From Arcuatula senhousia (lineage: Eukaryota > Mollusca > Bivalvia > Mytilida > Mytilidae): DNA of 64,000 bases. The notes below the pieces were generated by a model. The model saw nothing but the letters and a program-made list of their open reading frames with translations. It searched no databases and was not told the origin of the DNA. This document shows positions 41,645-54,327 of this stretch, one piece after another (positions within the stretch are counted from its first letter, which is position 1; each line of letters opens with the position of its first letter). The stretch is taken from assembly GCA_963971305.1 (NCBI GenBank), contig OZ020303.1, positions 61,752,867-61,816,866 of the forward strand. The letters run 5' to 3'. A program made the translations under genes and the position numbers.

Positions 41645-44600
41645 ATGGAGGGTAATAATTTAACAGAGTCGTGTAAAAATCGCAAATATGGACATCCATT
41701 TCGATCCAAGAACAATTATGATAGATTTATTCCTTATAGACCAAATTTGGATATACACACATCCCATAGGAAGATAATTTCAACAGTGAAAAGTGTTGCC
41801 AAGGAGCCGGAACAGTATAAAGATGAAAAATCTGTGTATTACAACAAACTTTTATCCGGTGCATTCGATTCCGATGAACAGAATCCAAGAATTCTTCCAA
41901 CAGTTCAGAGAAATGATTCGGGATATGCAAGTATGGTGTAATTTTAGCCACGATAGTTTTTTGTTGTTGTTGCTCAAATCGGAGGCTTTAGAATGAAAAA
42001 TAAGTTTTGTTTTGACATGAACACAAATAAATTCAAAGTATAATTCAAAGTAAAAATGCTTAAATGCACCACGAACTATTCGGTACTAAGGATGCCCAAG
42101 TAAGACATGTAAGAGACCATACATAAGATGTTATTTTTCAAATGCATTTTTTGGGTCATGTTTTGACCAGTGAAAAAAACTCTATCTAAATTAATTTTGT
42201 TTTTCTATTCCCAGGCCCAGTACCGACTTTCCATTCACCCTTTTTTGATAGATCAATGGATAGTGCACTGCATTCTCCACAAAGTAGAAGTTTGAAAAGA
42301 CGCATTGTTTCTTCGCCTTCACGAATAATGGACATGCCATGTCTTAGGGACGATTTTTGTAAGCTTTACTCTGTTAATTGCTGCAATTTTCACTTTTTCT
42401 AAATATATAGTTCACACTGCACCGTCACCCAAAGTAAATTGAGATTGTTAAAAGCTCAGCAGAGCTTATTTTGACTGTTATAAATGTACCGAATTTATAT
42501 AAAGTTTTCGTATTCGTATACGAGAAACTATCCTTGCTTCAAATGAGTACCAGTTTCGTTGTGTTTTTTAGCCTTTGAAATATGGAATTTGAGTCAATGT
42601 TCAATTAATAGTCATGTTACTACTTTCAAACAAAATGATGCTTTAAATATGGTATCATTATGGGTACCAGCTGTGTCATATTTTTCATATACTAGTATAA
42701 ATATAATTCGATAATACAAATATAACCATGCAAGAGCTTACATGACATTAAAATTCTTCATTTTCAACTAAAGCCCGTTCATGACATTTTTTAGAATAAA
42801 TAAAATTTCAACAAACTTTTAGATGATAAATCTTGCTACGTCTAACGTGCATATACGTCTATCCAACACTCAACAGATGCGCTCTTAAAAAAAATGTCAA
42901 ACACTTTGTGAATATGAAGAGCACAGAACAATAAAGCCAAAATATGCCGCACTAGAGCCAAAATTATGACCCAATATAATTTTATGCCTGGGGTATATGT
43001 TAATTGTTGAGGTTTGGTATGACTACGAAGCTTTGAGTACAAGTTTGAATTTCAGATACAAATATATTAGACTGGGGATCGACGAACAGAATAGCAATAA
43101 CTCTTCAACATTTGACATTTATTTGGAATGCTGTGTCAAAAGATTGTGTGCAAATAGAAGTGAAAACAGAAAACACAGAGAATCACTATATTTCTTCGTT
43201 GTCTTGGAATCCAAAAGGGACACTGGTTGGGATAGCAGACAACAATGGCGATGTTATGGTATGTATGATATAGCTGTTATACTGAATATGAAATGCGCGT
43301 ACAACATGCAGTACTGACATGCATACTTTGCCTTTTATACATTTCCATGCTTTCCCTCTTTACGTTCGTTCGTTCGTCTATCTGAATCAATGCACTGATC
43401 TTATTTGTTAGATTTCTTTGACAGATTTGTATGTTATAATGCTGCACTTGTAAACCAGAGACCGTCCGTTTATTTCAGTGAGTAGCGAGCGTTTGTTGCA
43501 CATTTGAGGCCTGTCTCATTGTATCTTTAGGATGGAGAACAGATATAAAAGCTCTGTTCTTTTGCTTGTTTCATTTCAGTATAACAATGTGATTTTGTAT
43601 CATGCATATTCCATTCCTTTTTTTAGACGAATAATAAACAGCAAAAACACCAGACCTATTTGTCATGCGTAGATTAAGTAGTAAAATGAAACCAATTTTA
43701 GCATAATGGTAAAATGAAATTAGAAATGTACGAGGAAAGCAGATATGTACCAATGGGGGCAGAGACAAAATCTGTAAACAGGACTGAGGAGTGGTTCAGG
43801 ACGAAGAAACAGACAACATAGAATTACACAAAAACAACAGAATAGCAATTCAAAAACCCAAACTAAAGTTGTAGCGAGGGTGTACTCATGCATGTGCTCC
43901 GGAAGGATAAGCAATTCCTGCTTGTTATAACACACCCGTCGCTTTGCTAACGGTCACTTATCTTGTATCTTTTTCTATTTTATGTTATTTTCTTTATGCA
44001 TGTTACAGATTTGTGATCCTGAACAGGTCAAAGTGACACAGCAGACTTCCCTGAAAGACCGATGTCCTATAGGTGTGTTAAGGTGGACAGAGCATGGGAT
44101 ATTTTGGTATTAAGAACATTTTACGAATGGGATCTTATATATGAATAACTAAGCATGCATACTTGTAAAAGAAAAAGCTTGAATAATAAAAAAAATGCTC
44201 AGGATCATTCTTGTGTAGATATAAATTGTATGATTTTTTTTTGACTCACGAGCTTGTTTTAACCCTTCAATATACATGCAACGTTTCATGATTGCTTTTC
44301 CTATAGAGCAAACATTTTGTAAAGGCTGATGTTTGTACTTCGTTTTCGTCTTACACAATAAGACCATTCCTTTATAATCCAGGGATTGCATGGTTTTGAA
44401 TCTTAATGCATTATATTTTTGATTCGGTGACGAACAATGAACTCTAGTAACATAAAACGCTGCTGTCTGTTTTTAATTGTACATTCTTAAATTGTCGCCG
44501 CTTTAAGGGGGTTGTTTCGCGTACACTTGTCATTTTTGTCTCGCCTGGCTGGGACATAGGTGTTACTTGACCGGCGACGGGGGCGGCGTTAACTTTTTTG

Positions 44601-47600
44601 GTTAGGTTTTATGAGCACCTACATATCTCAAGAACTATAGGTCCTAGGTTGATGAAACTTGGTATGCATAAGCCCCAGAAGTAGCTAAGCACATTTGCAT
44701 CCCCATCTTTTGACCTTGACCTTGATTTTTTTCGGATTTATAGTTCTTGAGATTTGGAGGTGCTCACAAAACCTTACCCTTGCTGTTATATGTATTGAAA
44801 ATTGTCAGTCACTCAAAAGGAAATTCAAGGTCTAGGTCAAAAGATGGGGGTGTAACTGTGCTCTGCTACTACTAGGTCATATGCATACCAAGTTTCATCA
44901 ACCTAGGACTTATAGTTCTTGAGATATGGAAGTGCTCGCAAAACCTTACCCTTGCTATTACATGTATTGAAAATTTTCAAAGTCACTCAACCGGAAAATC
45001 AAGGTCAGGGTCAAAAGCTACTACTAGATAATATGCATACTAAGTTTCATCAACCTAGGACCTATAGTTCTTGAGATATGGAGTTGCTCATAAAACCTTA
45101 CCCAAAAAGTCGCCGCCGCCGCCGGTTAAGTAACACCTATGTCTCGCTCTGCCTCGCAGGCGAGACAAAAACTTTTAAGTCCTAGGTTGATGAAACTTGG
45201 TATGCATATGCCCCAGTAGTAGCTTAGCACAGTTGCATCCCCATCTTTCGACCTTGACTTTGATTTTCTGGTTGAGTGACTTTGATTAATTTTATTGCAT
45301 ATATTAATAATGTTTAAGTTCTATAAATACCTTTTGATCTCAGAAATTGAAAATCATTATAAATTCAAAATATTGTAGTAGAAAAAAAATTGTTTCTGAT
45401 GGTGCCGGCAGGCGAGACATACTTAAAAGTGTTTACTCTTGTTTTCTTTAAAAAATATGATTATTTGATCATGTTCACTTAAATTAGGATCATTTAATCG
45501 TTTTTGAAGTTACGAAAGTAGATGCCCATATAGTGTTCGGGTCTGTTCGTCCGTCCATTCGACCACAACCCGATTTAAGCTATTTTTCTATGAACAAAGT
45601 ATATTGCTAGGTTTGGCCATATTCTTGGTTATTTTCACCTCGATGAAAATCTTATTGCTAATTGCAAAATACATATCTGCTTCTTTTGTTTTGCACAGTG
45701 GAAACAGAAATGGTAATATATTATTGCTCGACCCTAGGACTCCCGACATGGTAGTTTCTGAATACCTAGGTCACAAACGTGAGGTTTGTGGTTTACAAGT
45801 TGCAGAGGGTACAAACTATATGGCAAGCGGAGGAGACGAAGGAGCTATTTGCATCTGGGATATTAGAAGTGAAAAATTGTATAAAGGAATATTCGCGCAT
45901 ACAGCATGCTCAAAGGTACGTAAAGATATTAGAATAAAGCTGGAACCTTTCACACTTCAAAATATCAAAGTTGATGTCAGCAATAAATAAAACTACACAA
46001 AAGTAATAGAAAATCGACAAAAAGCCTAAGCAAAACTTAAATACAAACATACAAACACAACAAACATGTAATTTGATCTCTAAAATGTTGTTCAATAATG
46101 TAAGTTTTTTTTGTTTCTGAACTTTCTGATCTTATGAATGTGTATTCTAATTTCAGGCCATGGCCTGGTGTCCTTGGAGAAAGAGTGTACTAGCTACAGG
46201 CGGTGGGTCTAGCGATGGATATATCAGATTGTGGCACATACATACTGGCGAAAAATTGACGGAAATCTACACAAAATCTCAGGTTAGAATACAAGAGTTT
46301 CCATGTACTAGTACCATGCACAATATAACTTATTTGACCACGGCGATTCTTATTTTTGTTGTCCCTAACCCGTAGGGAAGCGGGGACATATATTTGCCTA
46401 ACATATTTTCGTTAAAAAATATCTAATAATGAAAGTACCTTTAATACCTTGGAAAGGCTCAAAATAGTAAACTGGAGTCGAAAAGTTTTTGTTGCCATTT
46501 TGCTAAATTGACCATCCATTCGAGGTGGAACTGGGCCTGTTGCTCAATTAAAAAAACACAACTTATTCCTCGTCATAGTATATTGTGGGGGCACTTGACT
46601 GCTCTGTGCATGGTCCGACCACGCACTGTTCAATCCGTCTTTTGCCTGTCTGTTGTACACTTATTACATTTACTAGTATGTCATTCAAAGTGAAATACTT
46701 CAACGGGGCCATTCGAACAAGTCTTTTATGTCCTGAGACAATCACATTTTGCGTGTGGGTGTTTTTTCACTAAAACAGCAACATGTCATCTGACTTAACA
46801 TGTCACTACAGTATCCAAAGTTCTATTAATTGCATGCTGTTTAATACAAACTAAATTTATGAATGTTTCACTATTTACGATGTCACGTGCATGAATTGAT
46901 TCTAAAGGTCTTTTTTCTTCTAGATATGTAGCTTGTTATGGTCAGAGGAATATAGAGAGTTAGCATCTAGTCATGGTTCCTTTAAAATTGACAATAATGA
47001 TATTATATTGTGGAGGATGAACCATCTAGAACTTTCCCCAGTCGCTCGATTGAGCCAACATTTGGCCAGACCCCTTCACATGTCGCTCAGTCCTGACAAA
47101 ACGACTATTGGTAAGCTTATAAATTAGTTTGTTTTAAATAGATGACCTATTTCTTTTGTGCATTTTGTACTTTTTTATGACCCATCCAATTCATAGGTAG
47201 TTTTTATTGTAAGCCACCAAAAGTCCGTCGTGTTCCCTTCGTTCGTCTGTCCGTCACATCATAGGTCTACCTTTGTGTATAAGCTAATTTATTGAAACTC
47301 GTATGTTAAATTATTTATTACTCATAACAAGGAAAACAGACTGCATAAAAATTAAGTGGAAGTAATTTCAACAAGTATGTCCCGAAATGATCAACATTAT
47401 ATTGAAAGTAAATTTAAGTTTTCTAGATTGCTTGCAATGGTATGTGGATTTTTCCAATTACAGAATCATAACCAAATAATCATAAATCACAGGACCAAAA
47501 ACGTTGTTTGAATTCATTTTGCATGATATTTTCTCTTTTTTCAGCCTCTGCTGGTGCAGACGAAGCATTATGCCTGTGGGAATGTTTTCCCTCAAAAAAG

Positions 47601-48331
47601 ATCAATGGATGTGATGGGAAAGACCTGTCACCTTTGACCCTTGGTGGAAGTGTTAGGTGAAGCAAAAATAAAGCATAAATTTATCACATTTCAAACGACA
47701 AATGAGGAAAAAATAACATTTGATACCACGCTATAAATTTTTGATCCCCCCTAACTTTTTAAATGTGGAGCTAATATTATTTCTGTATCATGTTATTGTA
47801 TGCTATATTTAACATGTTCAAATGAACCAATTTTTCATGCAGTTTTGAAGCCCCAAATTTAATCAAATGTGACATTTCGTGCATTTCATAGGATATATCC
47901 TTCATTATTTGCAAACATGCATCCTTTATATCATATTTAAATTTATAAGTTTTGATACATATACATTTACTTTTTCATTTACTTTTTCAATATATTTGGG
48001 AATATTTTCCCCAAATTGTGATCTCGATCAGTCATGTTTTTTTTTACAATTGTTGATGATGTTATATGTTGTACGTTTTACATTTCAATTAAAGTTATCC
48101 CCTTTAACAACATTTTTATTGTTAATTTGTTTTCTTTCGCCTTGTACTATTGTTTTGTATATTTCAAGTCCGCTTACTGCCAAGAAGTTCGGATATTTAA
48201 AACAACTAGCAAAAACTGAAATCGCAGCACACACATATAAATACTCACCTCCCCCAAAAAAACATACAGATCAAATAACAGGTACGAGGTGCACATTTTC
48301 ATTTTATAATAATTATTATTTGAAAATATGA
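41645..48331 (+). CDS. Divergent CDC20/Fizzy-family APC/C co-activator (WD40)
   Basis: CDC20/CDH1-family proteins recruit substrates to the anaphase-promoting complex. Exons: 41645-41930, 42215-42358, 43056-43258, 44009-44106, 45699-45915, 46157-46282, 46924-47110, 47545-47656, 48169-48331. All splice phases match; the protein is about 511 residues. Features: C-box DRFIPYR (26-32); the linker RRIVSSPSRIMDMPCLRDDF before the propeller; then WD40 blades with family hallmarks NILDWGS, SGNRNGNILLLDPR, GHKREVCGL, SGGDEGAICIWDIR, AWCPWRKSVLATGGGSSDG, YIRLWHIHTG and GADEALCLW. It differs from typical CDC20/CDH1 in the N-terminal linker and in lacking a visible C-terminal Ile-Arg tail. The last exon may instead splice at ACAG|gtacga (about 48280) to an unseen exon. 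It could be a fast-evolving paralogue, like the meiotic Cortex/Fizzy-related proteins. The start is ATG in a good context (aaagaaATGG). Confidence 0.88.
44537..45441. mobile_element. TGTCTCGCC repeat family, head-to-head inverted copy in an intron
   Basis: Left 5' end TTTTTGTCTCGCCTGGCTGG then GACATAGGTGTTACTTGACC and a GGCGGCG run. The same 5' end reappears inverted at about 45105-45171 (CGCCGCCGCCGCCGG, AAGTAACACCTATGTCTCGC, CAGGCGAGACAAAAA). Sequence then continues to a normal 3' end, GGCAGGCGAGACATACTTAA...ACTCTTG before TTTT. Units are built on 'ctaggttgatgaaacttggt' and 'agttcttgagatatgga'. It lies between the CDC20-like exons 44009-44106 and 45699-45915. Confidence 0.62.
46283..46923. 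other. Intron of the CDC20-like gene, repeat fragment
   Basis: A GCATGGTCCGACCACGCACT stretch near 46608-46630 with 'gtctgttgtac' resembles the 5' hairpin of the element at 2823, degraded. No exon is seen here. Confidence 0.35.
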
Positions 48332-48649
48332 AGAAAATCCACTTAAGACGGGAGTAGGGATGCATGTCAACCCCATTAATTTATGAATAAAGTTTATAAT
48401 GTCCAAAGTCCATTGACAATGGTACACTCAAAAAATAAAAAAAATATAAAAGATAGGCAGTGCATATCTATAAAGATAAATTCCTTGAAAATATGGATAT
48501 AATTAATATATCAAGGGGTATATGAGGAGAGGCGGATGCAACAGGTGTGACAAACAGAGGAACGGAAGGAAAATGAACTAAGCAACACTTAATTCCCACC
48601 GCTCATAATGGAACACACATATGTTATCATGATAAGAATATTCCCACTT

Positions 48650-50985
48650 GCAATAAGACATCAAGTCAAGAATATCCCCCAGCCAAGACTACTGAAACTT
48701 GCAATAAGACTTCCAGGCCAAGACTACTGAAACTTGCAATAAGACTTCCAGGCCAAGAATATTGATATTTGCAATAAGACTTCCAGACCAAGAATATTGA
48801 TACTTGCAATAAGACTTCCAGACCAAGAATATTGATACTTGCAATAAGACTTCCAGGCCAAGACTACTGAAACTTGCAATAAGACTTCCAGACCAAGACT
48901 ACTGAAACTTGCAATAAGACTTCCAGACCAAGACTACTGAAACTTGCAATAAGACTTCCAGGCCAAGAATATTGATACTTGCAATAAGACTTCCAGACCA
49001 AGAATATTGATACTTGCAATAAGACTTCCAGACCAAGAATATTGATACTTGCAATAAGACTTCCAGACCAAGAATATTGATACTTGCAATAAGACTTCCA
49101 GGTCAAGAATATTGATACTTGCAATAAGACTTCGAGGTCAAGAATATTGATACTTACAATAAGACTTCGAGACCAAGAATATTGATACTTGCAATAAGAC
49201 TTCCAGACTAAGAATTTTGATACTTGCAATAAGACTTTGGGGTCAAGAATATTGATACTTGCAATAAGACTTCCAGACCAAGAATATTGATGCTTGCAAT
49301 AAGACTTCCAGACCAAGAATATTGATACTTGCAATAAGACTTCCAGACCAAGAATATTGATACTTGCAATAAGACTTCAAGACCAAGAATATTGATACTT
49401 GCAATAAGACTTCCAGGTCAAGAATATTGATACTTGCAATAAGACTTCGAGACCAACATATTGATACTTGCAATAAGACTTCCAGACCAAGAATATTGAT
49501 ACTTGCAATAAGACTTCCAGACCAAGAATATTGATACTTACAATAAGACTTCGAGACCAAGAATATTGATACTTGCAATAAGACTTCCAGACTAAAAATA
49601 TTGATACTTGCAATAAGACTTCCAGACCAAGAATACTGATACTTGCAATAAGACTTCCAGACCAAGAATATTGATACTTGCAATAAGACTTCGAGGTCAA
49701 GAATATTGATACTTGCAATAAGACTTCGAGGTCAAGAATATTGATACTTGCAATAAGACTTCGAGGTCAAGAATATTGATACTTGCAATAAGACTTCCAG
49801 ACTAAGAATATTGATACTTGCAATAAGACTTTGGGGTCAAGAATATTGATACTTGCAATAAGACTTCCAGACCAAGAATATTGATACTTGCAATAAGACT
49901 TCCAGACTAAGAATATTGATACTTGCAATAAGACTTCCAGACTAAGAATATTGATACTTGCAATAAGACTTTGGGGTCAAGAATATTGATACTTGCAATA
50001 AGACTTCCAGACCAAGAATATTGATACTTGCAATAAGACTTCCAGACCAAGAATATTGATACTTGCAATAAGACTTCCAGACTAAAAATATTGATACTTG
50101 CAATAAGACTTCCAGACCAAGAATACTGATACTTGCAATAAGACTTCCAGACCAAGAATATTGATACTTGCAATAAGACTTCGAGGTCAAGAATATTGAT
50201 ACTTGCAATAAGACTTCGAGGTCAAGAATATTGATACTTGCAATAAGACTTCGAGGTCAAGAATATTGATACTTGCAATAAGACTTCCAGACTAAGAATA
50301 TTGATACTTGCAATAAGACTTTGGGGTCAAGAATATTGATACTTGCAATAAGACTTCCAGACCAAGAATATTGATACTTGCAATAAGACTTCCAGACTAA
50401 GAATATTGATACTTGCAATAAGACTTCCAGACTAAGAATATTGATACTTGCAATAAGACTTTGGGGTCAAGAATATTGATACTTGCAATAAGACTTCCAG
50501 ACCAAGAATATTGATACTTGCAATAAGACTTCCAGACCAAAAATATTGATGCTTGCAATAAGACTTCCAGACCAAGAATATTGATGCTTGCAATAAGACT
50601 TCCAGACCAAGAATATTGATACTTGCAATAAGACTTCCAGACCAAGAATATTGATACTTGCAATAAGACTTCCAGACCAAGAATATTGATGCTTGCAATA
50701 AGACTTCCAGACCAAGAATATTGATACTTGCAATAAGACTTCCAGACCAAGAATATTGATCCTTGCAATAAGACTTCCAGACCAAGAATACTGGTACTTG
50801 CAATAAGACTCCCTAGCCAAGAATACTGGTACTTGCAATAAGACTTCCAGACCAAGAATATTGATACTTGCAATAAGACTTCGAGGTCAAGAATATTCCT
50901 ACTCGCAAAAAGACTTCGAGGTCAAAAATATTCCTACTCGCAATAAGAATTCAGGCCAAGAATGTTCCTACTTGCAAGGCAAAGA
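48650..50985 (-). repeat. 35-bp minisatellite, about 66 copies, with 490-bp higher-order repeat
   Basis: Unit (+ strand): TTGATACTTGCAATAAGACT then TCCAGACCAAGAATA, 35 bp. Variants (tcgaggtcaag, tttggggtcaag, ccagactaag) occur in a fixed order that repeats after 490 bp: the ACTAAAAATA variant is at 49591 and 50081, and the following 13 units match in order. Edge units (48650-48760, 50890-50985) are degenerate. Because 35 is not a multiple of 3 and the minus strand lacks stops, all three minus frames are open and cycle through one repeating peptide; I treat these as non-coding. It lies just after the CDC20-like gene. Confidence 0.92.
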
Positions 50986-51689
50986 ATATTCATATTTCAA
51001 TAAGATTTGACGCATTCTTGATGCAGTGACTTGATGTATATATGATCAAATATGTTAAGCTATTACGAAGTTGCTTAACAAATTTGTAACAACAAAAATA
51101 AAAGGAGCTCTGGTATGAATTTCGAAAACAAGTCTTTGTAAAGAAGGTAGGGTCGTCTGAATACAGAATTTTCAATTCCAAAACTATCTGCGAATTATTG
51201 TACATTAATCATAGGCGTGATCATCCACCAATTCCAACTGTTCATCTTTTCAAAGTAACTGGCTTGGCAATTTTAAAAATTGCTTAGCCAATTGGTTGAA
51301 CAGATGAAACCAGTTGACAAGAAAAAAAGCAGTGTAGTGCAGATAAGTAAAATAACTTACCAACTGTTCTGTTTCAGAGATGTAATAATATTTTCAATAG
51401 CCAATAACAAAATGTAAAAGAATTCAAAATGTGCAAATTTAATCTTTATAAAGTCTGAATACCTTAAGGCATATTGTTAATTTATAAAAATAAATATAAA
51501 TCATAATAGGTGCATGAAAATTATGCAAGGTATTTTATTTTTAAAGGACTATTTGTGTACTTGAATAAAATAAAGGGAAACAATTTTTGTCAACTCAATA
51601 AATGTGATAGTCAATATAAAACTCAAGATTATTGTCTCCCTTGAACATGTTAAAACATAAAAAATACCTTAAATATAATAATGCCTTGA

Positions 51690-52020
51690 AAAATTTTCAA
51701 TTAGATAAATATCTAGTTAAATATCTAGATAATAAGTAGTTATCTAGTTAAATATCTAGATAACCTCTTAAAATAGAGGTGAATAATAATATAATAATGG
51801 CAGTTACAAGCGCTAACATGCATTTTTTCACGTTATGATAGTTAAATATCTAGTTAAATAACTAGATAACTACTTAATTAACTAGTTAAATATCTAGTTA
51901 AATAACTAGATAACCACTTAATTATCTAGTTAAATATCTAGATAATTTATCTAGTTAAATAACTAGATATTTATCTAGTTAGATAACTAGATATCTACTT
52001 AATTAACTAGTTATGTATAT
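51690..52020. repeat. AT-rich palindromic cryptic satellite (ATCTAGTTAAATA motif)
   Basis: Dense, irregular copies of TAGTTAAATATCTAG, TTATCTAGATAA and AACTAGATAA in both orientations, many self-complementary. It occupies the centre of the palindromic element at 51199-54513. Confidence 0.7.
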
Positions 52021-52138
52021 GATTATGTGTTGGCAGAAATATGCCACCATAAATATGCCCTTTGGTACTCAGACTTTATAAAGATTAAATTTGCACATTT
52101 TGGAATTCTTTTTTATTTTGTTATTGGCTATTTGTTTT

Positions 52139-54327
52139 CGAAATGACCAAGTCACATTGAAGATTTAAAGATAGCCTTTAGGACAAAACAGAACAGAATG
52201 TACCAAGCAAAATGACATCATAAAAATTTACACACCCATGGATAAACACTGAAATAAAACGTCTGATAAGAAGAAAACAAAAAGCACATAAGAAGGCAAG
52301 GAAAACAAATAAGAAAAGAGACAGAGAAAGATATAAACACCAGCAAAAACAGACACAATGGCAAATACGAAGAGCACACAACAACTACTTGAATGACATT
52401 GTCAACCTTAGTTTTACTGAAAAACCTAAAAAGTTCTGGTCATTCCTTAAGAGTAAAGGACAAGAGGCAGTTGGAGTTGCACCTTTGAAAAGCAAAGATG
52501 GATTTCTTAAAAGTGATAGCGAAAGTAAGGCCAACATATTAAATGAACAATTTTCATCCGTTTTCACCAGGGAAGACACCAGTACTCTACCAGACAAAGG
52601 CCAAAGTAATTATCACACTATGCCAGATATCAAAATCACAGAGAATGGAGTTTATAAACTACTTGCGAATCTTAACACCAACAAAGCTGCAGGTCCAGAT
52701 GAACTACCTACCAACATATTACAAGCAACAGCATCAGAACTAGCACCAGCACTAACAAAACTGTTCCAATTCTCAATTGATTCAGGCCAAGTCCCACAAG
52801 ATTGGAGAGATGCCAATATAGTTCCACTCTACAAAAAAGGAGACACTCATATTCCAGCTAATTACAGACCAGTTTCATTGACTGCAATAACATGCAAAAT
52901 ACTGGAACATATAGTCCATAGTAGTATTATGACACACTTCGACAAACAAAATATTCTTTGTAACAATCAACATGGATTTAGAAAGAAACGATCATGTGAA
53001 AGCCAACTTGTCATTACAATAGATCAGATAGCCAGAAACATCTCCAATGGAAATCAAGTTGACATTATACTCTTAGATTTTGAGAAAGCCTTTGATAAGG
53101 TACCACACCAGAGATTACTTTATAAATTACAGCACTATGGTGTGAGAGGAAATACTAATACATGGATAAAGTCATTCCTATCCAACAGAAAACAACGAGT
53201 CGTACTGGAGGGTGCGAAATCAGTGGAAGATGATGTACTCTCAGGTGTTCCCCAAGGCACTGTGTTAGGACCCTTATTATTTCTGACATATATTAATGAT
53301 ATGCCTGGATGCACACAATCAGATGTCCGTCTTTTCGCTGATGACAGCCTTCTGTACAGAGAAATTCGTAACACCAAAGATACAGACCAACTACAGAAAG
53401 ATCTGGATGCTCTTGAGAAGTGGGAACACACATGGCTCATGAAATTCAACCCATCAAAATGCAATATCATTAGAATACCACCAAGAAACAAAGAGCCAAT
53501 ACAACACCAGTATACACTACATGGACAATCTTTGGAAATAGTAGACAGTGCAAAGTATTTGGGAGTTACCATCTCAAGCAATCTCTCCTGGAACAAACAC
53601 ATCGAGAATGTTGCAGCCAAGGGAAATCGAACTCTAGGATTCGTTCGGCGCAACCTTAAAGGATGTTCAAAACCAGTAAAAGCAGCAAGCTATACTACAA
53701 TAGTAAGACCAGTTGTAGAATATGCTTCAACAATATGGGATCCTACCACCCAAGCACATATCAACACCTTAGAGACAATCCAAAGACGAGCTGCAAGATT
53801 TGTAATGAATGATTACACATCTCGAACACCAGGATGTGTAACCAATATGATCCAACAACTAGAATGGGATTCATTTCAAACTAGGAGAAAGAACAACCGG
53901 CTGGTAATGATGTACCGCATTCAGAATGATCTGATAGATATCGACAGGAGCAATTACCTGAAAGGTGGCGACAGTAGAACCAGAGGAGGGCACAAATTCT
54001 ACCAACAGAGGATCACCAACGATATCTACAGAAATTCATTTTTTCCCAGAACCATCATTGACTGGAATGCACTGCCAGCTGATGTCGCCCAAGCGGAAAC
54101 CATTGATGTTTTCCGCTCTCGACTCCAGCAAACCACCAAATAACTACCAAACTTGACGTTGTACATAGTTTTTACCAGAACCACGATTTTATTTTAACTG
54201 TACAAAGCCTTAAAGGGACGATATTTATTCCGTGACTATATAAGCATGCGTAGTCCCGCAGAGCGTAGACATTCTCACAGAGAATCCAGCTCTAATATGG
54301 AAGAAGAAGAAGAAGAAGAAGAAGATA
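52139..54327 (+). mobile_element. 5'-truncated LINE retrotransposon with (GAA)n tail
   Basis: Contains one reverse transcriptase ORF, a 3' UTR of about 150 bp, and a terminal (GAA)n microsatellite (54299-54327) in place of poly-A. Coding similarity continues upstream of 52224 but with in-frame stops (for example TAA 52221-52223), so the 5' part, including any endonuclease, is lost or decayed. It is inserted into the right arm of the palindromic element at 51199-54513. Confidence 0.8.
52389..54143 (+). CDS. LINE reverse transcriptase (CR1/L2/Jockey-like)
   Basis: RNA-dependent DNA polymerase of a non-LTR retrotransposon. The frame is open from 52224 to TAA 54143; the first codon given (TTG 52389) is arbitrary because the true start is lost. 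Visible RT blocks in order: NKAAGPDELPTNIL; DWRDANIVPLYKKGD; NYRPVSLTAITCKILE; QHGFRKKRSC; ILLDFEKAFDKVPHQRL; SGVPQGTVLGPLLFLTYIND; the catalytic FADD box near residue 316; LMKFNPSKC; KYLGVTIS. The C-terminal VRPVVEYASTIWDP and LETIQRRAARFV stretches are typical of this LINE group. 584 uninterrupted codons suggest a fairly recent copy. The clade assignment is tentative. Confidence 0.9.
   Translation: MNDIVNLSFTEKPKKFWSFLKSKGQEAVGVAPLKSKDGFLKSDSESKANILNEQFSSVFTREDTSTLPDKGQSNYHTMPDIKITENGVYKLLANLNTNKAAGPDELPTNILQATASELAPALTKLFQFSIDSGQVPQDWRDANIVPLYKKGDTHIPANYRPVSLTAITCKILEHIVHSSIMTHFDKQNILCNNQHGFRKKRSCESQLVITIDQIARNISNGNQVDIILLDFEKAFDKVPHQRLLYKLQHYGVRGNTNTWIKSFLSNRKQRVVLEGAKSVEDDVLSGVPQGTVLGPLLFLTYINDMPGCTQSDVRLFADDSLLYREIRNTKDTDQLQKDLDALEKWEHTWLMKFNPSKCNIIRIPPRNKEPIQHQYTLHGQSLEIVDSAKYLGVTISSNLSWNKHIENVAAKGNRTLGFVRRNLKGCSKPVKAASYTTIVRPVVEYASTIWDPTTQAHINTLETIQRRAARFVMNDYTSRTPGCVTNMIQQLEWDSFQTRRKNNRLVMMYRIQNDLIDIDRSNYLKGGDSRTRGGHKFYQQRITNDIYRNSFFPRTIIDWNALPADVAQAETIDVFRSRLQQTTK

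Noticed and set aside
47879..48168. In-frame extension upstream of the last CDC20-like exon
   Set aside because: Very Phe/Tyr/Leu-rich intronic translation. A good acceptor (tttcaag) at 48168 restores the family reading in the right phase.
48864..50873. Long minus-strand frames (up to 158 codons) over the 35-bp repeat
   Set aside because: All three frames are open only because the unit lacks stops on that strand and 35 is not divisible by 3. The peptide is the same cycle in each frame, which is what a non-coding minisatellite gives.
53135..53653. 172-codon minus-strand ORF
   Set aside because: Shadow of the + strand reverse transcriptase at 52389-54143.
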